Of a stretch of 64,000 bases of DNA, positions 8,072 to 15,880 are shown one piece after another. A program made the position numbers and the translations under genes. This DNA is from an uncultured Eubacteriales bacterium. GTDB taxonomy: Bacteria; Bacillota; Clostridia; Christensenellales; Aristaeellaceae. Positions within the stretch are counted from its first letter, which is position 1. Each line of letters begins with the position of its first letter. The stretch lies in assembly GCA_902800625.1 (NCBI GenBank), contig CADCFG010000009.1, positions 120,498 to 184,497 of the forward strand, read 5' to 3'. Below the pieces are notes generated by a model. That model ran no database searches. It was not told the DNA's origin and saw nothing but the letters and a program-made list of their open reading frames with translations.

Positions 8072-8081
8072 CATTATATAA
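8072..8081. promoter_or_regulatory. self-complementary -10 element
   Basis: The palindrome ATTATATAAT contains TATAAT on both strands. On the minus strand it lies about 30 bases before the 59-residue gene and is the only -10 candidate there. No good -35 is visible on either strand. Confidence 0.4.
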
Positions 8082-8141
8082 TGAAAGGGCGCTAAAATGG
8101 CGGAAAGCATGGCGCGCAGCGCCGCTAAGAACCCGGAAAGA

Positions 8142-8178
8142 TTGCCCGCTGAGGGGAATGGCTCCCCTCAGCGGGCAA
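8142..8178. other. perfect 15-bp hairpin upstream of the KdpD-like gene
   Basis: Arms at 8142-8156 and 8164-8178 are perfectly complementary (TTGCCCGCTGAGGGG type) with a 7-base loop. On the plus strand it is followed by A's, not T's, so it is a poor terminator. A -10-like TATACT follows at 8188-8193. It may be an insulator, a 5' structure or a protein site. Confidence 0.6.
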
Positions 8179-8221
8179 AAAACGTGTTATACTATAAGAT
8201 GAGTTAATAGGGGGTGCGGCC

Positions 8222-9274
8222 ATGAAAGGGCGGGGCTGGCGCTGGGCGCTGAAAAACATGGGCATCTGCCTGGGCCTGCTGGGCGCGGCGGTGGCGGTGT
8301 CGCTGGCGCTGTCCGGCGTGAACGACGACAACAATCCCTTCGCCGTGCCGGTGTTCATACTGGCCATGGCGCTGATCGCGCGGCTGACCGACGGCTACAG
8401 CTGGGGCATCGGGGCCTCGCTGGTGGGCACGTTCTGCGTGAACTACATGTTCACCTATCCCTTCTGGGAATTCGATTTGACGCTGACCGGCTATCCCCTC
8501 ACCTTCGCGATGATGCTGGTGGTGTCCATATTCATCAGCGCGCTCACCACCCAGATCAAGCGCCAGGAGCAGCTGCGCTTCGAGGCGGAGCGGGAGAAGA
8601 TGCGCGCCAACCTGCTTCGCGCCATCGCCCACGACATCCGCACGCCCCTGGCCTCCATACTGGGCGCCAGCAGCGCCCTGTCGGAGCAGGACCTGCCCCC
8701 GGCGGACCGCGGCGCACTGGTGGAGGCCATCCACCGGGACGCCAGCTGGCTGGCCCGGGTGGTGGAGAACCTGCTGTCCGTCACCCGGTTCACCGGCAGC
8801 GACGTGGCGCTGAAGAAGACGGAGGAAGTGGTGGAGGAGATCGTGGGCAGCGCCATCGTGAAGTATCGCCGGGGCGAGCGCGCCCTGCCGGTGCACGTCA
8901 GCCAGCCCGACAGCATACTGACCGCGCCCATGGATGCCACACTGATCGAGCAGGTGCTGCTCAACCTGTTCGACAACGCCAGCGCCCACGCCAGCGGCGC
9001 CACGGGCATCTGGCTGACCATCGGCCAGCGGCCCGGCAGGGTGACGCTGCGCGTGGAGGATGACGGCGCGGGCATCCCCCCGGCGAAGCTGGCAAAGCTG
9101 TTCGACGGCCAGGCCACGGGCCGCGGCGACGACGGCCGGAACATGGGCATCGGGCTGTCGGTGTGCCGCACCATCGTCCAGGCCCACGGCGGCGAGCTGA
9201 CGGCCACGCGCGGCGAGCGCGGCGGCGCGGCGTTTACCTTTGATCTTCCCTGCACGGAGGCGGAACATGACTGA
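8222..9274 (+). CDS. KdpD-like sensor histidine kinase lacking the N-terminal KdpD domain
   Basis: This predicted 350-residue kinase has a DUF4118-type membrane domain (about 15-110, four helices), a HisKA segment with the phospho-accepting His137 in RAIAHDIRTPLAS, and a HATPase domain with N-box Asn252 (LLNLFDNASAHA) and G-box DGAGIP. Full-length KdpD is about 900 residues and carries an additional KdpD/USP sensor, which is absent here. It overlaps the response regulator by eight bases. No kdpFABC genes are nearby, so the target may be the divergent small membrane-protein operon. Confidence 0.88.
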   Translation: MKGRGWRWALKNMGICLGLLGAAVAVSLALSGVNDDNNPFAVPVFILAMALIARLTDGYSWGIGASLVGTFCVNYMFTYPFWEFDLTLTGYPLTFAMMLVVSIFISALTTQIKRQEQLRFEAEREKMRANLLRAIAHDIRTPLASILGASSALSEQDLPPADRGALVEAIHRDASWLARVVENLLSVTRFTGSDVALKKTEEVVEEIVGSAIVKYRRGERALPVHVSQPDSILTAPMDATLIEQVLLNLFDNASAHASGATGIWLTIGQRPGRVTLRVEDDGAGIPPAKLAKLFDGQATGRGDDGRNMGIGLSVCRTIVQAHGGELTATRGERGGAAFTFDLPCTEAEHD

Positions 9275-9986
9275 CAGCATTCGCAGCAAAATCCTGGTCA
9301 TCGAGGACGACCCCGGCATACTCACCTTCCTGCGCACCACCCTGGCCGCCGTGGGCTACGACACCATCCTGGTCTCCAGCGGCGCGACGGCCCTGGAGAT
9401 GATCGCCAGCCACTGCCCGGACTGCGTGCTGCTGGACCTGGGCCTTCCGGACATGGACGGCAATGAGATCATCCGCAGCATGCGGAAGTGGACGCGCACG
9501 CCCATCGTGGTCATCTCCGCCCGCAGCATGGAGGAGGACAAGGCCCTGGCGCTGGATTTGGGCGCGGACGATTATGTGACCAAACCCTTCGGCACCGTGG
9601 AGCTGCTGGCCCGCATCCGCACCGCCCTGCGCCACACCCGCACCACCGCCGAGAACGGCGAAATCGCCCTCACCGGCAGCTTTCACGTGGGTGGCCTGAC
9701 CATCGACTACCGCAAGCGACGGGTCAGCGTGGACGGCGCGGACGCCCACCTGACGCCCAACGAGTTCCGCATCGTGGCGCTGCTGGGGATGCACGCGGGG
9801 CGGGTGCTGACCTACCGCACGATGCTGCGGGAGCTGTGGGGGCCGTCCGCCAGCAGTGACAACAAGATCCTCCGCGTCCACATGGCCTCCATCCGCCGCA
9901 AGATCGAGCCCAACCCCAGCGAGCCGCGCTACATCTTCACCGAAGTGGGCGTGGGCTATCGCATGGCGGAAGAGGACAGGGGATGA
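9267..9986 (+). CDS. KdpE-like OmpR-family response regulator
   Basis: The predicted 239-residue protein has a receiver domain with acidic pocket EDD (14-15), phosphorylation site Asp57 in LLDLGLPDMDG and Lys in TKPFG, and a C-terminal winged helix (LTPNEFRIVALLG, LRVHMASIRRKIE). I use the ATG at 9267, with GGAGG upstream, not the longer frame, since it gives the usual KdpE length. It overlaps the kinase gene and is followed by a terminator. Confidence 0.9.
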   Translation: MTDSIRSKILVIEDDPGILTFLRTTLAAVGYDTILVSSGATALEMIASHCPDCVLLDLGLPDMDGNEIIRSMRKWTRTPIVVISARSMEEDKALALDLGADDYVTKPFGTVELLARIRTALRHTRTTAENGEIALTGSFHVGGLTIDYRKRRVSVDGADAHLTPNEFRIVALLGMHAGRVLTYRTMLRELWGPSASSDNKILRVHMASIRRKIEPNPSEPRYIFTEVGVGYRMAEEDRG

Positions 9987-9989
9987 CAA

Positions 9990-10025
9990 GGGGGCGGCCT
10001 TCATGGCCGCCCCCCATTTGATTCT
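9990..10025 (+). terminator. terminator after the KdpDE-like pair
   Basis: A 10-bp stem GGGGGCGGCC/GGCCGCCCCC (9990-9999 and 10005-10014) with a 5-base loop is followed by a T-rich stretch. Confidence 0.75.
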
Positions 10026-10041
10026 TCGCGCTCCCCTCATC

Positions 10042-10794
10042 TCACTTCCCCAGCCCGTCCCGGTACTCCCCCGGCGTCATACCCTCCAGGCGCTTGAAGC
10101 TCTTGGAAAAGTGGGCCACGTCCACATAGCCCACCTGCTCGGCCACGGCATGGATGCGCAGGCCAGGATCGGAAAGCAACGCCTTGGCGCGGTCGATGCG
10201 CATGCGGCCCAGGATGTCGAAGAAGCTCTGGTTCGTGTGTTTGTTGATGAGCTTTGAAAGGTGCCACTGGCTGACGTACACGTGGTCGGCCACGTCCGAA
10301 AGGCTCAGATGCTCGGCGCAGTGGGCCTGCATGTAGTCCAGCGCCTGGCGCACGATGAAATTGCCCGCGGCGGGGTCGCCCTCGCTCTCGGCATCGGCAT
10401 CCGCAGGCGCGGGCGGCAGGGCGTCCAGCCGGGCGGTCATGGTGCGGATGGCCTCGTACAGCTCGTCCAGCTTGCTGGGCTTCAGCAGGTAGCGGCACAC
10501 GCCCAGGTTCAGCGCCGTCTGGGCATATTCAAAATCCCGGAACGCCGTCAGCACCGCGATCTGCAGCCGCGGGAACTCGCTGCGAAGCGCCGCTACCATG
10601 CTCAGCCCATCCATGTTGGGCATGCGGATGTCGGTCAGCAGGATGTCCGGCCGCAGCGCGTGGATCAGCTTAAGGCCCTCCTCGCCGTTGGCGGCCGTGC
10701 CCGCCACCTCGCAGCCCATGTCGCCCCAGGGCACCGCCCGGGTCAGGCCGTCCAGTATGATGTGTTCATCGTCCACCAGCACCACTTTGTACAT
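10042..10794 (-). CDS. AraC-type (YesN-like) response regulator
   Basis: The predicted 250-residue protein combines a receiver domain (Asp55 in ILLTDIRMPNMDG; Lys in LLKPSK) with a C-terminal AraC/XylS helix-turn-helix pair (about 150-248, LSDVADHVYVSQWHLSKLI and AEQVGYVDVAHFSKSFK). It is the likely partner of the YesM-like kinase two genes upstream. I start it at ATG 10794 (MYKVVLVDDE), 7 bases after GGGAG; the longer frame lacks a ribosome site. Such pairs usually activate sugar-uptake operons. Confidence 0.92.
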   Translation of the reverse strand: MYKVVLVDDEHIILDGLTRAVPWGDMGCEVAGTAANGEEGLKLIHALRPDILLTDIRMPNMDGLSMVAALRSEFPRLQIAVLTAFRDFEYAQTALNLGVCRYLLKPSKLDELYEAIRTMTARLDALPPAPADADAESEGDPAAGNFIVRQALDYMQAHCAEHLSLSDVADHVYVSQWHLSKLINKHTNQSFFDILGRMRIDRAKALLSDPGLRIHAVAEQVGYVDVAHFSKSFKRLEGMTPGEYRDGLGK

Positions 10795-10830
10795 CTTCGT
10801 TCTCCCTTTGGGTCGGTCGCGATCATACAA

Positions 10831-10907
10831 AGAGTTTAGAGTTGAGAGTTCAGCGAATGGCAGGGGTTTCCCGGCATTCCAATCCAAACTCTGAACTCTT
10901 AACTCTA
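10831..10907. repeat. intercistronic palindrome of AGAGTT units (SBP/RR gap)
   Basis: The left arm carries three degenerate AGAGTT units (10831-10853); the right arm carries complementary AACTCT units (10885-10906). The right arm begins with the stop codon of the solute-binding protein gene (10905-10907). It shares the arm end GAGTTCAGCGAATGG with the copy at 12124-12206. Confidence 0.75.
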
Positions 10908-12101
10908 TTCCTCAAATGGCATCAGCCCCATGACCTTTTCCCAGCACTGCTCCGGCGTCATGCCGCCGTCGGCCACGGCGGGCACGCAGTTGAGGAGCCA
11001 GGCCTCCCGGGCGTCCTTGTTCATGGCGTCCTGCACCGGGTCCAGCAGCGCCCCGGCGTCCTTGAGCAGTGCCTCGGCCGATTCCCTGAGCGCGCCGGAG
11101 GTCTGCTCCGAGCTGAGCCGGGCCAGGTTTTCAGGCGACGTCAGCCAGGCCAGCAGCCCCACCGCCGCGTCCCGCCGCGCGGGGTCGTCCCAGGCCCGGC
11201 GGGTCAGGTAGAAGCCCATGGACACGCCGCCGATCACCGCGCCGCCCTCGCCCGCGTACCGGGGCACGGGCAGCACCCGCACATGGTCCATGCGCTCGGC
11301 GGGCAGAGTGTTGGCGAACCAGCTGCCGTCGAACTGCATGGCGGCCCTTCCGTCCCGGAACAGCTGGCTGGTGACGGTCTCGGAGGTGTTCAGCGCGTCC
11401 GCCGGAAAGGCCCCCAGCTCGTACAGCCGCCTTATCAGCGCCATGCCCTCATGCCAGCTTTGGGGCACTTCGTCAAGCGACGCGGGCCGGGCGGCGTATT
11501 CCTCCGGCGTGGCGCAGGCCAGCAGGCAGCACTCCGCCAGATAGTGGGGAATGTCGGAAAAGCTCACCGCGATGGGGGTGACGCCCGCCGCCGCAAAGCC
11601 CTTCACCGCCTCCTCCAGGTGCGCCCATGTGTCCGGCAGGGGCAGACCGTGCTGCTCAAACAGGTCCACGTTCACGAACAGGCCCTCGTAATAGGGCCGG
11701 GCGGGGATGGCGTACACCACGCCGTCCGCCTCCCGCAGGGCGTCGCTCTCCAGCAGATTCAGCTCCGGGTATTCCCCGTTGATCTCGGAAATGGGCACCA
11801 TCTTGCGCAGGATCGGCGCGGAATCGGCGCTGCAGGCGAAGAAGAACAGCACGTCCGGCTCGTTGCCCACGGCGAAGTCGCTGAGCACCCGGGCCTTCCA
11901 GCCCTCGTCGCTGGTGGCGGAGGCGTCCTCGATCACGCAGCCGGTCTGCTGCTCGTAATCCCGCAGCAGGTCGGCATAGGCGATGGCCGCCGCGTCCTCC
12001 CCGGCAAAGCAGCTGACGGTTTTAAGCGCCACGCCTTCGGCGCCTGCGCCGAGGGTCGCGAGGATCGCAAATGTCAGGATGAATAAGATCGCTTTCTTCA
12101 T
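10905..12101 (-). CDS. extracellular solute-binding protein (family 1, sugar), between kinase and regulator genes
   Basis: The predicted protein of 398 residues has a signal peptide (MKKAILFILTFAILATLGAGA) and the fold pattern of family-1 sugar-binding proteins (YEQQTG, PDVLFFFACSAD, AIPARPYYEGLFVN, AAMQFDGSW). Cleavage after AGA is likely; there is no lipobox Cys. It lies between a YesM-like kinase and a YesN-like regulator with no permease, so it may present the ligand to the kinase or serve a permease encoded elsewhere. The ATG at 12101 has AAGGAG upstream. Confidence 0.88.
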   Translation of the reverse strand: MKKAILFILTFAILATLGAGAEGVALKTVSCFAGEDAAAIAYADLLRDYEQQTGCVIEDASATSDEGWKARVLSDFAVGNEPDVLFFFACSADSAPILRKMVPISEINGEYPELNLLESDALREADGVVYAIPARPYYEGLFVNVDLFEQHGLPLPDTWAHLEEAVKGFAAAGVTPIAVSFSDIPHYLAECCLLACATPEEYAARPASLDEVPQSWHEGMALIRRLYELGAFPADALNTSETVTSQLFRDGRAAMQFDGSWFANTLPAERMDHVRVLPVPRYAGEGGAVIGGVSMGFYLTRRAWDDPARRDAAVGLLAWLTSPENLARLSSEQTSGALRESAEALLKDAGALLDPVQDAMNKDAREAWLLNCVPAVADGGMTPEQCWEKVMGLMPFEE

Positions 12102-12123
12102 GATGGCTCCTTCTGCGGAAATC

Positions 12124-12206
12124 AAGAGTTAAGAGTTGAGAGTTTAGAGTTCAGCGAATGGCTCCGGCACTGTTATCTGAACTCTAAACTCTGAACTCTC
12201 AACTCT
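12124..12206. repeat. intercistronic palindrome of AGAGTT units (HK/SBP gap)
   Basis: The left arm (12124-12153) has four AGAGTT-type units; the right arm (12178-12206) has their complement. The right arm contains the kinase stop codon (12199-12201), so the last kinase codons are written in the repeat. Confidence 0.8.
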
Positions 12207-13926
12207 CCGTTTCCCTGTCCTGCGGTATCTGGATATACACGCGCGTCCAGCCCGGCTTGCCGGTGTCCACGCGCAGGTCGGCGCGGCCGCCGTAGATCAG
12301 CTTCAGCCGCATGGCGATGTTGGCAAGGCCCAGGTGGCTGCCGCTCTGGCTGTCGCCCCGAAGCGCCGCCTCGATGCGCTGGCGGTCCTCCGCGGTGGCG
12401 GGGCGCCCGCTGTTTGAGACCTCCACCTGCAGCGCGCCGTCCACGCTGGCGCAGCGCAGCAGTATCTCGCCGCCGCCCGCCGGGGCGATGCCGTGCTCCA
12501 CGGCGTTTTCGATCAGCGGCTGCAGCGTCAGCGCGGGCAGCGTGTGCTCCAGCGCCTGTGGCGCAGCGTCCACCCGGCTGGTCAGCGCATCGCCGAAGCG
12601 CAGGCCCACGAAGTAGAAGTAGGCCCTCGCCGTCTCCAGCTCCTCCCGCAGGGACAGCATCCGCCTGTCGTTTCGGGACATGCCCGCGTTCAGCAGCACG
12701 CTCAGCGACTCCACCATGGCGGAGATCTGCTCCGAGCCCTCGATGCGGGCCTGCCAGTTGATGGTCTCCAGGGCGTTGTTGATGAAATGGGGGTTGATGC
12801 GGCTCTGCATGGCCTGGATGCGGGCATCCCGCAGGGCGATCTCCTCCTTGTAGTTGCGGTCGATCAGCTCCTCAAGCCGCAGGCTCATGTTGGAGAAGGC
12901 CACGCCCAGGGTGCCCAGCTCGTCGTCGCCCTGCATGGGCACGGTGACGCCCAGCTCCCCCGCTTCGATGCGGTTCGCGGCCTCGGAGAGGATGGCGATG
13001 GGCCGGGTGATGCGCCGATAGACGTACCAGGCGATGACGCCCAGTATGGGAATGAGCAGCAATATCAGCCCGCCCAGCAGCAGCCGGAAGGCGTCCAGGT
13101 CGCCGTAAAGCCGCACGCGGCCCAGCACCAGCCCGGCGCGCAGGGTATAGTCCCGGTCGAGGATCTGGCCCATCATGGCATACTGGCCCACCCCGGCGAT
13201 GGATACCTGTCCCGCGGGCAGCTCATCCCAGCGCGCGCCATCCAGGCCGGGCTTGCCGGTGTGGGTCACGTCATCCAGCGACACGTCGTCCAGCGACACG
13301 TCCAGCCGGGCGTCCCACTGGCTGGCCAGCGCCGCCAGCGGGGCCGTCAGCCGGGCCTCGTCCACCCCCAGCACCAGCATGCCGTAGGGCTTCATGCGCA
13401 GGTTCATCAGGTTGCGCACCAGGTAGATGCGCCCGTCGATGCGCACGAAGCGACCCTGAGTGTCCAGCTCGCCGCCCAGGGCCTTCACGGCCTCGTGGGC
13501 GCTTTTCTGGTATTCCGCCGCCGCCTCAGAGCCGGCACGGTTCACCAGCAGCAGATCCGGGTTGTCCAGCGTGAAACAGGTCGCGAAGGCCAGAAGGGCC
13601 TCCCGGCTGTACTTGCGCTCGATATAGCTTCGGGCGCGGCGCAGAAACTCGCCGTCGGAGATGGCGCCGCTGTCCCGCTGGGAGGCGGCGTCGGTCAGTT
13701 CGCCGTCGTAAGTGGCGTCCTGGGACAGGGTCACCAGCTTGCGAGCGCCCTCCTCCGCCAGCAACATAGCGTCGTCCATGCCCGCCGCCAGCGCCGATTC
13801 CGTCTTGGCCTTCAGGTTCCGCAGCACCGGCCCGCCTACGAAGTAGCCCAGCACAAACACGGGCAGCAGGTAGCAGATCGTCACGATCGCAACCAGCTGG
13901 ACGCGGATTTTCTTGAATATGCGCAT
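12199..13926 (-). CDS. YesM-like sensor histidine kinase
   Basis: The predicted 575-residue protein has a first membrane helix (about 10-32), an extracytoplasmic sensor of about 250 residues, a second helix (about 283-303), a HAMP domain (RRITRPIAIL onward), a His_kinase domain with His380 in QSRINPHFINNALETI, and a HATPase domain. This is the class that pairs with AraC-type regulators. The sensor contains a perfect DNA tandem repeat giving SLDDVSLDDV (211-220). The start at 13926 has GGAGG 7 bases upstream. The next genes are a solute-binding protein and the regulator, forming one sensing operon. Confidence 0.92.
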   Translation of the reverse strand: MRIFKKIRVQLVAIVTICYLLPVFVLGYFVGGPVLRNLKAKTESALAAGMDDAMLLAEEGARKLVTLSQDATYDGELTDAASQRDSGAISDGEFLRRARSYIERKYSREALLAFATCFTLDNPDLLLVNRAGSEAAAEYQKSAHEAVKALGGELDTQGRFVRIDGRIYLVRNLMNLRMKPYGMLVLGVDEARLTAPLAALASQWDARLDVSLDDVSLDDVTHTGKPGLDGARWDELPAGQVSIAGVGQYAMMGQILDRDYTLRAGLVLGRVRLYGDLDAFRLLLGGLILLLIPILGVIAWYVYRRITRPIAILSEAANRIEAGELGVTVPMQGDDELGTLGVAFSNMSLRLEELIDRNYKEEIALRDARIQAMQSRINPHFINNALETINWQARIEGSEQISAMVESLSVLLNAGMSRNDRRMLSLREELETARAYFYFVGLRFGDALTSRVDAAPQALEHTLPALTLQPLIENAVEHGIAPAGGGEILLRCASVDGALQVEVSNSGRPATAEDRQRIEAALRGDSQSGSHLGLANIAMRLKLIYGGRADLRVDTGKPGWTRVYIQIPQDRETES

Positions 13927-14280
13927 GGGCGTACCTCCGTGGGGGTTGTGTTGGGGAAGGTGACATTTGCCGTACTTGTGAGGCAAATGACGGATGAGGT
14001 CTTCGTCGCTGCGGCATTGCGATTGGGACCCGAGGGACGGCCTTTTTTGGCGGCCTGCGCTCGCTGTTCAGTGAAGCTTCGCGCTCGGCACCCTGCGCCG
14101 AGCCGCTCGCTTCAATTCACGACTCGGCAGGCCGCCCCGCGATTGGGGTGCAGCGAGTAGCGTGGCAGTTCTGTATGGGGAAACTCCCTCCGGCGCTTCG
14201 CGCCACCTCCCTCATGGATGGAGGCTTTTGGGTTGTGCATATTCTTCTGTAGGGGCGGCGTTGCGCCGCCCGCCCATTCT
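13927..14280. other. 354-base gap filled by repeat elements
   Basis: No gene is seen. An inverted repeat CATTTGCC/GGCAAATG lies at about 13962-13987. A structured repeat follows from about 14049, described as its own feature. Confidence 0.6.
14049..14277 (+). repeat. structured repeat, copy A of an inverted pair
   Basis: About 230 bases match, in opposite orientation, the segment at 18388-18614 with high identity. It contains a long stem GGCGGCCTGC/GCAGGCCGCC, an inner hairpin CTCGGC/GCCGAG, a middle segment with CGGCGCTTCGCGCCACCTCC, and an end hairpin TAGGGGCGGCG...CGCCGCCCGCCC. No ORF of note lies in it. Confidence 0.8.
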
Positions 14281-15696
14281 TCAAAACGGCAGATTCAGCT
14301 CCGCGGCCATCCGGCCCACCAGCTCCCGGGCGCGGTCCATGGTCTCAGCCTCGGCGAACACGCGCACGCGGGGCTCGGTGCCGGAGAAGCGCAGGATGAT
14401 CCAGCTGCCGTCGGTGAAATATACCTTGCAGCCGTCGTCCCAGGAGACGTGGTCCACGGGAATATCGAACGCGGGCACCTGGCGCCGCTTAAACACCCGG
14501 GTGGAGATCTCCTCCTTGCGCTGCTCGGTCAGCAGCCAGTCGTACTCCGCCATGTGCAGCTCGCCGTACTCGTCAAAGATCTCCTGCACGGTCTGGGACA
14601 GGGGCTTGCCGGTGACGGCCAGCATCTCCACCAGCAGCGACGCCGCGTACAGGCCGTCCTTGCCGAAGATGTGTCCCCGCACGGTGAGGCCTCCGGAGCT
14701 CTCGCCACCCAGCAGCGCGTCGTTTTCCTGCATGCCGGCGGAGATGTTCTTGAAGCCCACGGGCACCTCGATGCACTTTTCGCCGAACTTCGCGGCCACC
14801 CGGTCCAGCAGGTGGGTGGTGGCCACGTTGCGCACCACCGCGCCCTTCCAGCCCTTGTACTTGAGCAGGTAGTGGTACAGCAGCACCAGGATCTCGTTGG
14901 CGCTGACGTAGCGGCCCCTCTCGTCGATCACGCCCAGCCGGTCGGCGTCGCCGTCGGTGGCGATGCCCAGGTCTGCCTCCTTGTCCAGCACCTGGCGCTG
15001 CAAGTCCCCCATGGTGTCCACGTTGGGCGCGGGCAGGCGGCGGCCAAAGAAGGCGTCGTGGGTGTCGTGGATCACGGTCACATCGCAGCGGCAGCTGTAC
15101 AGTATGGTCATCAGGCCCGTCAGGCTTACGCCGTACATCGGATCCAGCACGATGCGCGGGCGGCGCTTGCGGATGGCCTTGGTGTCGATGCGCTCCAGGA
15201 TGGAATCCAGGTAGTCGTCCCGGGTGTCCACGTACACCACCTGGCCCGCCGCCTTGGCCTCCTCGAAGTCCACGGGACGGATGTCGCCGGGCGTCAGGCC
15301 GTTGGCCTCGTCCTGGATCTGGTCGGTGATCTCCTTGGTAGCGTCCCGGCCGCCCTCGGTGAACAGCTTGATGCCGTTGTACAGCGCCGGGTTGTGGCTG
15401 GCGGTGATGGCCGCGCCGTAGGGCAGCCCCCAGCTCTTCACCGTGAACATGATCTGGGGCGTGGGCGGGGAGATGTTGATGAAATCCACCTTCACGCCCT
15501 CCCCCGCGATGGCCTCGGAGAACCAGATGGCGGCCTCCCGGCTCAGGAAGCGGCGATCATAGCCGATGCAGATCTCCTTGCGCACGCCCTCGCGGTTCAT
15601 GCGGCGGCCCAGCGCCACCGCCACCTTTTGTATATTCTCCTTGGTGAAGCCGTCGCCAATGATGGCGCGCCAGCCGCCGGTGCCGAATTCGATCAT
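14281..15696 (-). CDS. alpha-D-phosphohexomutase (phosphoglucomutase/phosphomannomutase family)
   Basis: The predicted 471-residue enzyme interconverts hexose (or N-acetylhexosamine) 1- and 6-phosphates. Active-site serine Ser100 is in AAITASHNP, the Mg-binding loop TDGDADR is at 247-253, the sugar-binding GGESSGG motif and the phosphate-binding RFSGTEPRVR motif follow. The start at 15696 has AAGGAG upstream; the longer frame adds residues with no ribosome site. It follows a GH94 phosphorylase in the same direction, so it would convert the released sugar-1-phosphate to the 6-phosphate. Confidence 0.93.
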   Translation of the reverse strand: MIEFGTGGWRAIIGDGFTKENIQKVAVALGRRMNREGVRKEICIGYDRRFLSREAAIWFSEAIAGEGVKVDFINISPPTPQIMFTVKSWGLPYGAAITASHNPALYNGIKLFTEGGRDATKEITDQIQDEANGLTPGDIRPVDFEEAKAAGQVVYVDTRDDYLDSILERIDTKAIRKRRPRIVLDPMYGVSLTGLMTILYSCRCDVTVIHDTHDAFFGRRLPAPNVDTMGDLQRQVLDKEADLGIATDGDADRLGVIDERGRYVSANEILVLLYHYLLKYKGWKGAVVRNVATTHLLDRVAAKFGEKCIEVPVGFKNISAGMQENDALLGGESSGGLTVRGHIFGKDGLYAASLLVEMLAVTGKPLSQTVQEIFDEYGELHMAEYDWLLTEQRKEEISTRVFKRRQVPAFDIPVDHVSWDDGCKVYFTDGSWIILRFSGTEPRVRVFAEAETMDRARELVGRMAAELNLPF

Positions 15697-15729
15697 AGCA
15701 CAATGCTCCTTTTTAAATCGTATTGTCAA

Positions 15730-15880
15730 TGTGGAATGAGGAATTAGGAATTAGGAATGGATGTGCAAATCCTTCGGATTTGATTAATTTAAGGATTCGG
15801 ACAGCAATTTGAATCAGTAGGAAATCCGTGAGGATTACTTCCGCCATTCCTCATTTCTCATTCCTAATTCCTAATTCTCA
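15730..15880. repeat. intercistronic palindrome of GGAATTA units
   Basis: The left arm (15730-15759) has GGAATGAGGAATTAGGAA-type units; the right arm (15843-15880) has their complement. The centre carries an AAATCC-TTCG-GGATTT hairpin. The right arm includes the GH94 stop codon (15864-15866) and its last four codons. Confidence 0.82.
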
